From Pseudomonadota bacterium (GTDB taxonomy: Bacteria > Pseudomonadota > Alphaproteobacteria > Rhodospirillales > Magnetospirillaceae): a stretch of DNA of 64,000 nucleotides. Under the pieces are notes generated by a model. That model searched no databases. It worked only from the letters and a program-made list of their open reading frames with translations, and was not told the DNA's origin. The stretch lies in the NCBI GenBank assembly GCA_021793155.1, contig JAJYTF010000008.1, positions 95,966 through 159,965 on the forward strand, written 5' to 3'. The translations under genes and the position numbers were made by a program. Below, one piece after another: positions 26,721-34,507 of the stretch; position 1 is the stretch's first letter; each line of letters opens with the position of its first letter.

Positions 26721-28055
26721 CTATTCCGCGACGTTCACCACCGGTCCCAGTTCGGTGCGCGGGGAGGCTTTGCCCAGTGCGGCGTTGAGCTTTTCCCGGT
26801 CCAGTTCCTTTTCCCACCAGGAGACGACGACAGTGGCGACGCCGTTGCCGCTGATATTGGTCAGGGCGCGGCATTCGCTCATGAATTTGTCGATGCCCAG
26901 TACGATGGCCATGCCCGGCACCAGGGCCGGATTGACCACGGCAAGGGTGGCGGCCAGGGTGATGAAGCCGGCCCCGGTGACACCCGACGCACCTTTCGAG
27001 GTGAGCATGGCGACGATCAGGATGGTCAGCTGATCCGAGAGCGAAAGATCGACGTTCATCGCCTGCGCGATGAACAGGGTAGCCAGCGTCATGTAGATAT
27101 TGGTGCCGTCGAGGTTGAACGAGTAGCCCGTCGGAACGACCAGGCCGACCACCGATTTCGAGCAGCCCATTTTTTGCAGTTTGTCCATGAGCTGCGGCAG
27201 GGCGCTTTCCGAGGACGAGGTGCCCAGCACGATCAACAATTCGTCCTTGATGTAGCCCAGGAACTTGAAAATGTTGAAGCCGGCGATGCGGGCGATGATG
27301 CCCAGCACCACGAAGATGAACAGGCCGGCGGTCAGGTAGAAGGTGGCGATCAGCCCCAACAGGTTACCGAGCGCCGCGGGTCCGAACTTGCCGATGGTGT
27401 AGGCCATGGCGCCGAAGGCGCCGAAAGGCGCCGCCTTCATCACGATGCCGATGACGCCGAAGATGCCCTGGGCGAAGTCGTCGACCAGAGTGCGCACGCC
27501 TTTGCCGCGTTCTCCCAGCGCCATCAAGGCGAAGCCGAACAGGATCGAGAACAGCAGGATCTGCAGAATGTCGCCTTTGGCGAAGGCGCCGACCACGCTG
27601 TCGGGAATGATGTTGAGCACGAAGTGGACGCTCTTGGTCTCGCCCGCCGCCTTGGCATAGCCGGCGACCGCCGCCGCATCGGGCGCATTGCCGGCGAACC
27701 CGGCGCCGGGGCGCAGGATATTGCCCACCAAAAGGCCGATGGTCAGAGCAAAGGTCGAGACGATTTCGAAATAAATCAATGCCTTGACGCCGACGCGGCC
27801 GACCTTCTTGGCGTCCTGGATATGGGCGATGCCCGAGACCACGGTGCAGAAGATGATCGGCCCGATGACCATCTTGATCAGCTTGATAAAGCCGTCGCCC
27901 AAGGCCTTGAACCAATCGTTGGTGGCCAAATGCGGAGACAGCCAGCCGATGGCGGCGCCGAGGACGATGGCAAACAGTACCTGAACGTAGAGCACCTTGT
28001 AGAAAGGCTTCTTCGTCGTTGGTGCCGTGCCGGAACTGGATGGGGAACTGACCAT
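26721..28055 (-). CDS. dctA: C4-dicarboxylate transporter DctA
   Basis: A 444-aa dicarboxylate:cation symporter for succinate, fumarate and malate uptake across the inner membrane. Family signatures are present: [17 protein letters not shown], the serine-rich reentrant loop [44 protein letters not shown] and [14 protein letters not shown]. The ATG at 28055 has GGAGG upstream. It faces dctB across a 199-bp region that contains a perfect sigma-54 promoter for dctA and tandem palindromes, so expression is expected to depend on DctB/DctD and RpoN. Confidence 0.97.
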   Translation of the reverse strand: MVSSPSSSGTAPTTKKPFYKVLYVQVLFAIVLGAAIGWLSPHLATNDWFKALGDGFIKLIKMVIGPIIFCTVVSGIAHIQDAKKVGRVGVKALIYFEIVSTFALTIGLLVGNILRPGAGFAGNAPDAAAVAGYAKAAGETKSVHFVLNIIPDSVVGAFAKGDILQILLFSILFGFALMALGERGKGVRTLVDDFAQGIFGVIGIVMKAAPFGAFGAMAYTIGKFGPAALGNLLGLIATFYLTAGLFIFVVLGIIARIAGFNIFKFLGYIKDELLIVLGTSSSESALPQLMDKLQKMGCSKSVVGLVVPTGYSFNLDGTNIYMTLATLFIAQAMNVDLSLSDQLTILIVAMLTSKGASGVTGAGFITLAATLAVVNPALVPGMAIVLGIDKFMSECRALTNISGNGVATVVVSWWEKELDREKLNAALGKASPRTELGPVVNVAE

Positions 28056-28118
28056 GGTGGCTTCCTCCGGGTTTTCTGTTTGCGCTCGGCCCAGATGCCG
28101 ATAGAAATGCCCTCATGA

Positions 28119-28134
28119 AGCAAAAGGCGTGCCA
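28119..28134 (-). promoter_or_regulatory. Sigma-54 promoter of dctA
   Basis: Read on the minus strand the site is TGGCACGccttTTGCT. It matches the -24/-12 consensus completely, with GG and GC separated by exactly 10 bases. It predicts transcription starting about 50 nt before the dctA start codon. Confidence 0.9.
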
Positions 28135-28173
28135 GCCTCTGGGGCGGGCAGTTTTGTCAATTTCTTAATGAAG

Positions 28174-28228
28174 TTGGACGGAAATTCGCGCAAGCTTCTC
28201 TCCGGCGTGTGCGATTTTCCGCACGCGC
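28174..28228. promoter_or_regulatory. Tandem palindromic upstream activator sites (putative DctD)
   Basis: Two dyads share a G/C-rich-arm, AT-centre design: ttggacg...cgcgcaa (28174-28193) and gcgtgtgcg...cgcacgcgc (28205-28228). Their centres are 33 bp apart, about three helical turns. They lie 40-95 bp upstream of the sigma-54 promoter, the usual place for enhancer binding. DctD binding is inferred from context. Confidence 0.6.
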
Positions 28229-28254
28229 CATGTCAGGGGAGCAAGAGGGCCGAA

Positions 28255-30066
28255 GTGCTGTCCGAGCGGCGGATGGAAAATTCCGGAACGAGGCACGGCA
28301 AGCGCGCCTGGTTTCGTGAGCTGGGTGCCGAATTGGCCGTGCTGCACGAACCCTGGCCGTTGCTGGTCGCTTTCCTCGGTCTTCTTGTTCTGTTGGTGCC
28401 GACCGCCGCATGGCAGACGGTGCGGTGGAGCGAGCGCCAGGCCTATGAGCAGCTTGCCGCACAAGGGCGCGACCGATTGACGCTCTATGGGGAAATGCTG
28501 CACAGCGAGCTGGAGAAATCGCGGAACATCCCCGTCGTGCTGTCCAGCGACCATCAGGTCATCGACCTTCTGGCCGGCCCCGGCCTGATCAGGGACAACG
28601 AGCGGATCGCCGCCCTGGATCGCCGGCTTCAAGAACTCAACGCCGAGGTCGGCGCCTCGGCCATCTATGTGCTCGACACCACCGGCCTGACCATCGCCGC
28701 CAGCAACTGGGCGGAAGGGGTGGGCAGCTTCGTCGGTCAGCGTTTTGATTTCCGCCCCTATTTCCTGGCGGCGGTGCACGGCCGGCCCGGAAGCTATTTC
28801 GCCCTCGGCATGACCTCGAACCGGCCGGGCCACTATCTCGCCATGCCGGTATCGAGCGGCGGGCGCGTCCTGGGCGCCGTGGTCGTCAAGACGTCGATGG
28901 ATCACCTGGAGAGGGGCTGGTCAGGAGGTGCCGAGCGGGTGTTCGTCACCGATCGCTTCGGTATCGTATTCGTCACCAACATTCCGGCCTGGCGCTTTCG
29001 CAGCCTCGAACCACTGGGGCCCGATGCCATCCGCGCCCTCAAGGCCAGCCGGCAGTACGGCGACGAACCACTGCCGCCGCTGGGGCTGGTGCCGGGCAGC
29101 CCTCTCACTTCGGTCGATGGCCGCGCCTATGTAATGGTGTCCCAGCCGCTGAGCGACGGCGACGGGTGGACCCTGCACGTGCTGATGCAGGTTGGCGAGG
29201 CGCGGGCCAGGGCGCGCGATCTCGGCCTGTTGGCGGTGGCCGGCGTGGGGCTTACCGCATTGATCCTCTATTTCTTCATCCATCGCGGGCGGATGCAGCG
29301 GCGCCATACGCGGGAACTCGAAGAGCGGGTGACCGAACGGACCGCGGCTCTGGTGGAAAAGCAGGACGAGCTGGTCCAGGCCGCCAAGCTGGCGGCGCTA
29401 GGCCAGATGTCGGCGGGCATGGCCCACGAGATCAACCAGCCGCTGGCGGCTATCCGCTCCTATGCCGACAATGGCAAGACCCTGATGGACATGGGGCGTC
29501 ACGACTTGGCGCGCGAGAACCTGGGCGAAATCGCCGCACTCACCGAGCGAATGGGGCGAATTACCGGGCAGCTCAAGCTGTTCGCCCGCAAATCGTCCCG
29601 CTCGGCCGAGCCGGTTGCCCTCGCCGCGGTGGTCGATGGCGCATTGGCCCTGATGTTTGGTCGCCTGCGCGCGGACGGCGTCGAACTGGATTGGGAACCG
29701 CCCGATGATGCGCTGTTGGTGCGTGGGGAGGAGGTGCGTCTGCAGCAGGTCCTGGTCAACCTGCTGCGCAACGCCGCGGACGCCATGCGCGACCAGGACG
29801 AGCGCCGTCTGTCCGTGCGTGTTGCGGCCGATGGACGCCAGGTCCGCCTGATCGTCCGGGACAATGGGCCTGGGATCGCTCCCGATGTCCTGCCGCGCCT
29901 GTTCGATCCGTTCTTCACCACCAAGCAGGCTGGTGACGGCCTGGGTCTCGGCCTTTCGATATCGGAAGGCATCGTGCGCGACCTGGACGGCCAACTGACC
30001 GCCGCCAACCATCCGGACGGCGGCGCTGTCTTCACCATTACTCTGTCCCGGGCGGAGGTTGCATGA
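28255..30066 (+). CDS. dctB: C4-dicarboxylate sensor histidine kinase DctB
   Basis: A 603-aa membrane sensor kinase. TM1 (about residues 33-52) and TM2 (about 325-345) enclose a periplasmic double-PAS (PDC-type) domain with SAIYVLDTTGLTIAASNW and RFDFRPYFLAAVHG, the dicarboxylate-binding region in characterised DctB. Then come a coiled coil, the H-box GQMSAGMAHEINQPLAAIRS and an ATPase with DNGPGIAPDV and GLGLGLSIS. I chose the GTG at 28255 because AGAGG is well spaced in front of it; the ATG at 28273 is an alternative. It overlaps dctD by 4 bp. Confidence 0.92.
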   Translation: MLSERRMENSGTRHGKRAWFRELGAELAVLHEPWPLLVAFLGLLVLLVPTAAWQTVRWSERQAYEQLAAQGRDRLTLYGEMLHSELEKSRNIPVVLSSDHQVIDLLAGPGLIRDNERIAALDRRLQELNAEVGASAIYVLDTTGLTIAASNWAEGVGSFVGQRFDFRPYFLAAVHGRPGSYFALGMTSNRPGHYLAMPVSSGGRVLGAVVVKTSMDHLERGWSGGAERVFVTDRFGIVFVTNIPAWRFRSLEPLGPDAIRALKASRQYGDEPLPPLGLVPGSPLTSVDGRAYVMVSQPLSDGDGWTLHVLMQVGEARARARDLGLLAVAGVGLTALILYFFIHRGRMQRRHTRELEERVTERTAALVEKQDELVQAAKLAALGQMSAGMAHEINQPLAAIRSYADNGKTLMDMGRHDLARENLGEIAALTERMGRITGQLKLFARKSSRSAEPVALAAVVDGALALMFGRLRADGVELDWEPPDDALLVRGEEVRLQQVLVNLLRNAADAMRDQDERRLSVRVAADGRQVRLIVRDNGPGIAPDVLPRLFDPFFTTKQAGDGLGLGLSISEGIVRDLDGQLTAANHPDGGAVFTITLSRAEVA

Positions 30067-31394
30067 GTCTGTCCATCCTGATGGTTGACGACGATCGGCA
30101 AGTGCGCGCCGCGGGGAAGCAGACCCTCGAACTGGCCGGCTATTCGGTCGCCTGCTGCGACTCCGCCGAACAGGCCCTGAAAATGCTCAATCGCGACTGC
30201 GGCGCGCTGATCACCGACGTGCGGATGCCGCGCATGGACGGCTTCGCCCTGATGGAAAAGGCCTTGGCGATGGACCCCGACCTGCCGGTGATCATGGTCA
30301 CCGGCCATGGCGACGTGTCGATGGCGGTACGCGCCATCCGCGGCGGAGCCTATGATTTTATCGAAAAGCCCTATCCGTCGGAAATCCTGGTCGATACCGT
30401 CCGCCGTGCTTTGGAGCGCCGCCAACTGGTGATGGAGAACCGCCAGCTAAAGGAGCAGCTGAGCGACGCGGGGGAGACGGCGATCATCGGCCGGACGGCG
30501 GCGATCGAGCGCATGCGCACCATCATCGCCGCCGTGGCCGAAACCGACGCCGACGTCCTGGTGATGGGCGAGACCGGAACCGGTAAGGAGTTGGTGGCCC
30601 GCGCTCTGCATCAGCAAAGTTGTCGCCGGAAACACCAATTCGTGGCGCTGAACTGCGGCGCTCTGCCGGAAAGCATCTTCGAGAGCGAGCTGTTCGGCCA
30701 CGAGCCGGGAACCTTTACCGGCGCCGCCAAGCGGCGCGTCGGCCGTATCGAATATGCCAACAAGGGCACGCTGTTCCTCGACGAGATCGAAAGCATGCCC
30801 CTGCCCCTGCAGGTGAAGATCCTGAGGATGCTGCAGGAACGGGTGGTGGAGCCGCTGGGGTCCAATGAGATGGTTCCTGTCGATCTCAGGGTGGTCGCCG
30901 CTACCAAGATCAGCCTGAAGACGGCCAGTGCCGAAGGCCGCTTCCGCGAGGACCTCTATTACCGCCTCAACGTGGTGATGATCCATATCCCGCCATTGCG
31001 CGAACGACGCGAGGACGTTCCGCTGCTATTCCAGCATTTCGTCATGAAGGCGGCGACGCGCTATGGCCGAGAGCCGCCCAAGCTGACACCCCATGCCCTG
31101 CACCGCCTGACCTCCTACTCCTGGCCGGGTAATGTGCGCGAATTGAAGAACGCCGCCGATCGTTTCGTCCTGGGGCTGGGCGATGAGTTGGACATTCAGG
31201 CCGGCGAGCCGGTCAGCGGCGGACGGTTGACGCTGCCCGAGCAGGTCGACTTTTTCGAAAAGAGCGTCATCGAGAACGAACTGGCGCTGCACCAGGGCAA
31301 TGTAAAGGCGACGGTGGAAGCGCTGGGAATTCCGCGCAAGACTTTCTACGACAAATTGCGCCGCCTTGGCGTTACGGCGGACGATTTTCGGTGA
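30063..31394 (+). CDS. dctD: C4-dicarboxylate response regulator DctD (sigma-54 activator)
   Basis: A 443-aa NtrC-type activator. The receiver (1-120) has MVDDDRQVR, phosphoacceptor in [13 protein letters not shown] and the Lys in IEKPYPSE. The AAA+ domain (about 140-380) has Walker A GETGTGKE and Walker [11 protein letters not shown] Fis-type helix-turn-helix is at the C-terminus ([20 protein letters not shown]). It should hydrolyse ATP to open RpoN promoters, notably dctA. The RpoN-contact loop reads GTFTGA at residues 216-221 instead of GAFTGA, a rare substitution. It is translationally coupled to dctB. Confidence 0.95.
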   Translation: MSLSILMVDDDRQVRAAGKQTLELAGYSVACCDSAEQALKMLNRDCGALITDVRMPRMDGFALMEKALAMDPDLPVIMVTGHGDVSMAVRAIRGGAYDFIEKPYPSEILVDTVRRALERRQLVMENRQLKEQLSDAGETAIIGRTAAIERMRTIIAAVAETDADVLVMGETGTGKELVARALHQQSCRRKHQFVALNCGALPESIFESELFGHEPGTFTGAAKRRVGRIEYANKGTLFLDEIESMPLPLQVKILRMLQERVVEPLGSNEMVPVDLRVVAATKISLKTASAEGRFREDLYYRLNVVMIHIPPLRERREDVPLLFQHFVMKAATRYGREPPKLTPHALHRLTSYSWPGNVRELKNAADRFVLGLGDELDIQAGEPVSGGRLTLPEQVDFFEKSVIENELALHQGNVKATVEALGIPRKTFYDKLRRLGVTADDFR

Positions 31395-31473
31395 TTGCGA
31401 TCGCGTAGCGGAAATCCACCATAAAGGACGACAATATGTCAGCCGGTGAAGCCGGCATTCATTCGTCTTTCCT

Positions 31474-31507
31474 GTTTCTTTGCGCCTTCGTGTCTTCGTG
31501 GTTTCAA
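31474..31507 (+). repeat. Short tandem motif ctttgcgc-cttcgtgt-cttcgtgg
   Basis: Three imperfect 8-mers occur in the 132-bp gap after dctD. Similar ctttgcg/cttcgtg strings are, to my recollection, common in bacterial intergenic DNA. The origin and role are unknown. Confidence 0.45.
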
Positions 31508-31526
31508 TGCGGCTGTGGCAACGACG

Positions 31527-31982
31527 CTATTGCCCTGGCTTGGTCAGCACGGGGTGAAGGAAATCTCCGTCCTCCTTCCACACCAGGGGCATGCTCAGCA
31601 GCCGTTCCACCCGGTCCGACAGGACCTGGGCGGAGAATGGCTTGGGCAGGACGCCGTGGAATCCCGCATGCAATGCCTTGCGCAGAACCTCGACGTCGCT
31701 GTGGCCCGGCATCAGCAGGGCAGTGGCGCGCCGGCTGGGGTGGTCGGCCATCGACCGCAGGCTGCGCAGCATCAGAAAGCCGTCCATCGGCAGCATATCG
31801 TCGTCGACCAGCAGCAGGTCGAAAGCGCGGCCGGCGGCAAGTCTGAGGAAATCCGCCCCATCTGAGGTCTCGAACACCTCGGTCGCGCCGAAAGACAGGC
31901 ACATGCCGCGTACGACGCGACGCCAGTCGGTGCTGTCGTCGATGATGCCGATGGCAGTGTGACGCCAGGAAATCTTGGCCAA
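31527..31982 (-). CDS. Single-domain response regulator (CheY-like)
   Basis: A 151-aa stand-alone receiver domain. The acidic pair is in GIIDDSTDW, the phosphoacceptor Asp in LLLVDDDMLPMDGFLML, the Ser/Thr-position segment reads LLMPGHSD, and the Lys lies in LPKPFSA. The start is a TTG at 31982, supported by an AGGGAG ribosome site 5 nt upstream; no better ATG exists. It is downstream of the degenerate EAL gene in the same direction, with an 89-bp gap, and probably acts with the local kinases. Confidence 0.85.
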   Translation of the reverse strand: MAKISWRHTAIGIIDDSTDWRRVVRGMCLSFGATEVFETSDGADFLRLAAGRAFDLLLVDDDMLPMDGFLMLRSLRSMADHPSRRATALLMPGHSDVEVLRKALHAGFHGVLPKPFSAQVLSDRVERLLSMPLVWKEDGDFLHPVLTKPGQ

Positions 31983-32071
31983 GGTTACTCCCTGAAGATC
32001 GATCGGGGGATAGGTGGAGATGCCCCGATGCTTTAGCAGGGAGTTGTCGGACGGGCAATCCTCGATCGGCG

Positions 32072-33259
32072 TCAGAACGGGATGTTCTTCTTGACCATGT
32101 GGTCGACCAGGCGGCCTTGCACGATCCGGATGCCCATGTCCTTGGCGAAGCGGATGCTTTCGGCCGAGTCGCAGCGTGCCAGGACGATCAGCGGGGATTT
32201 CCGGTTACGCATCTTGGCCAGCAGGCGATCGGTCAGCTCTTCGTTCAGGCTGTCGGCCTGCCCCGACCAGAAGACTTTAACGAAGTCGCAGGGAAGGCCG
32301 TCGAAATCGATGGCCCCGACATTGAGGAAGGACAGCCCGTCAACCAGGATGCGGTAGCCGCGTTGGCGTAGGAACGGCGCCAGTTCGTGGAACAGCCGCT
32401 GATTCTCGAAGATGTCGGTCTTGTTGATCTCCAGCACCACGCCATTGCGCCGTTCGGCCGGAAGTTCGGCGTCGAAGGTGACGAACCGCGGCGAGGCCAG
32501 GGTCGAGAGGTTGACGTTGATGCTCATCCGGCGGCGGGTCGCCCGCTCCTCGGGGCTGGCCAACAGGCGCAGTACGACGGTGTCAAGGTCTTCGGTCAGG
32601 TCGTTGAACAGCCATTTGCGCGAGGTAAGGGACATGCCAGGGCAGAACATGTCTTCGAGCACCTGCACCGACATGTACATCTCGTGCCAGACCGGCTGGG
32701 CTTTTCCCGTGGCGATATTGTACACCGGCTGATTGAACAGCATCGGTGCGATATCGATTTTATGAATTTCTTCCTTGATTCGGGCGAGCAGGGTGAGATC
32801 GACAGCCTCCTTCGGCTGCCCACCGGCGGTATCGGAGGTGCCGGATGGCCCGACCTCGGCGACCCCGGCGACCGCTTCGGCCCAACCGAGAACTTTGGCG
32901 TATTCGTAAGACAAGTCGAAGAGCGTGTAAAATTCACCTTCACCGCCATGTACGTTGGTGAAAGTGACGCCGAGCTGACCGATAAACGTTTGCTGGATCG
33001 TATCGCAGGCTGCCGCCAGCAGAGGCTTGCTTATTTCCTTCGTGACAAAAACAAGGTCGAGATTCTTCATCAAGAAGATCTCACCTTCCTTGAATTTCGC
33101 TTTCAGGTCGGAAAGAACACCGATAGCACGGGACAGGTTGTCGCGGGTTTTCTTCGCAGGCTGTAGTTCCGACACGTGAATATGTGCGACCCGATAGCCG
33201 GCCGGCTTTTCGCCGAGTTTTTTCAGGAAGATGAGAAAACGTGCGTTCTGATCGGTCAT
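32072..33259 (-). CDS. Degenerate EAL-domain protein
   Basis: A 395-aa cytoplasmic protein. Residues 160-395 follow the EAL phosphodiesterase fold (LFNQPVYNIATGKAQPVWHE, SINVNLSTL, GVVLEINKTDIFEN, VKVFWSG, IRIVQGRLVD), but the EAL signature is replaced by EMY and the metal-binding DDFG by VDGLS. It should therefore not hydrolyse c-di-GMP and may be a c-di-GMP binder or a protein-protein adaptor. Residues 1-130 form an alpha/beta domain that could be a decayed GGDEF; that is uncertain. It is divergent from the HD-GYP gene. Confidence 0.75.
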   Translation of the reverse strand: MTDQNARFLIFLKKLGEKPAGYRVAHIHVSELQPAKKTRDNLSRAIGVLSDLKAKFKEGEIFLMKNLDLVFVTKEISKPLLAAACDTIQQTFIGQLGVTFTNVHGGEGEFYTLFDLSYEYAKVLGWAEAVAGVAEVGPSGTSDTAGGQPKEAVDLTLLARIKEEIHKIDIAPMLFNQPVYNIATGKAQPVWHEMYMSVQVLEDMFCPGMSLTSRKWLFNDLTEDLDTVVLRLLASPEERATRRRMSINVNLSTLASPRFVTFDAELPAERRNGVVLEINKTDIFENQRLFHELAPFLRQRGYRILVDGLSFLNVGAIDFDGLPCDFVKVFWSGQADSLNEELTDRLLAKMRNRKSPLIVLARCDSAESIRFAKDMGIRIVQGRLVDHMVKKNIPF

Positions 33260-33388
33260 GATGGCGACTTTCGCCTATTCGGAGCTATAGGGCAATCGGG
33301 GAAACCTTGACGGCGGTCACGCAAGTGCCTATTGCGAATTAGCCTTGTTCTGTTATATCGGTGGCGTTGCCGGTGAGGTCTACCATTG

Positions 33389-34504
33389 ATGCCGCTTGCC
33401 GTCTCGCCTTTGCATCACGACCTGGTGCTCGATCTTAACCAGCTGCATGAACGCATCCGCGCTGTGCCGAGCCTGGCTGGCCTGACGCGCATCGCCGTCG
33501 CCATCTATGACGCCAAGAGCGACCAGCTGCGCACCTTTATGGACTCCAGCGGTGGGAAGGTTGTCCTCAGGCATTATGTGGTGCGTTTGAGGGACGTGCC
33601 TTCACTGGCCGAAGTGGCGCGCCACGGGCTTCCCCGGGTGGTGAACGACACTGCGGGCTACGATCTCACCGTGCTGCATTCCCGCCGGCTGTTCGAGGAG
33701 GGCATGCGTTCGAGCTACACCGTACCTTTGAAGCGCGACGGGGCGCTGAAGGGGTTCCTGTTCTTCAACGCCGGGCAGCCCGATTTCTTTACGCCGGAAG
33801 CCCTGGATCTGCTGTGGCCCTATGCCCAGACGGCGGCGTTCATCGCCATGATGGAGCTGGACAAGGTTCGCCTGATCAAGGCCGCGTTGAATACCGTGCT
33901 GCACATCAGCCGTCATCGCGATGAGGAAACCGGGGCACATCTCGAAAGAATGTCCCGTTATACTCGGCTGATCGCCGAGTCGATTGCCGACAGCCACGGT
34001 CTTTCCGACGCGCATATCGAATACCTTCACGCGTTCAGTCCGCTGCACGACATCGGGAAGGTCGCCGTGCCCGATAGCATCCTGCTGAAACCCGGCCCGC
34101 TTGATGCGGACGAATACGCGATGATGAAACAGCACGTGGCGAAGGGCGAGGAGATCATCAAGGCGATGATGCGCGGCTTTTCGCTGAGCGACGTACCGCA
34201 AGCCCATGTTCTGCAAAACGTCGTTTCCTATCATCATGAAGCTTGGGATGGCAGCGGTTACCCTTACGGCATGAAGGGGCTCGAGATTCCGCTGGAGGGT
34301 CGAATTACTGCGGTGGCCGACGTGTTCGACGCCTTGACCAGCCACCGGCCATACAAGAAGGCTTGGACCAATGACGAAGCCTTCTCCTATCTGCGAGAGA
34401 TGCGGGGAAGGAAATTCTACCCGCCTTGCGTCGATGCCCTGATTCTCAACCGTCGGCGCATCGAAGAGATCCAGTCCAAATTCTGCGAAGCTGCTGTCGA
34501 GTAG
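33389..34504 (+). CDS. HD-GYP domain c-di-GMP phosphodiesterase with N-terminal GAF-like domain
   Basis: A 371-aa protein. Residues 10-165 look like a GAF sensor (LTRIAVAIYDAKSDQLRTF, SSYTVPLKRDGALKGFLFFN). Residues 180-365 are an HD-GYP domain with HRDEETGAHLERM, the metal-binding HDIGKVAVPDSILLKPGPL, HHEAWDGSGYPYG and ADVFDALTSHRPYK. The metal ligands and the GYP triad are intact, so c-di-GMP hydrolysis is expected. The start was taken at the ATG at 33389 (GAGG upstream); a TTG lies one codon earlier. It converges with the hybrid kinase, with 3 bp between stops. Confidence 0.9.
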   Translation: MPLAVSPLHHDLVLDLNQLHERIRAVPSLAGLTRIAVAIYDAKSDQLRTFMDSSGGKVVLRHYVVRLRDVPSLAEVARHGLPRVVNDTAGYDLTVLHSRRLFEEGMRSSYTVPLKRDGALKGFLFFNAGQPDFFTPEALDLLWPYAQTAAFIAMMELDKVRLIKAALNTVLHISRHRDEETGAHLERMSRYTRLIAESIADSHGLSDAHIEYLHAFSPLHDIGKVAVPDSILLKPGPLDADEYAMMKQHVAKGEEIIKAMMRGFSLSDVPQAHVLQNVVSYHHEAWDGSGYPYGMKGLEIPLEGRITAVADVFDALTSHRPYKKAWTNDEAFSYLREMRGRKFYPPCVDALILNRRRIEEIQSKFCEAAVE

Positions 34505-34507
34505 CAA

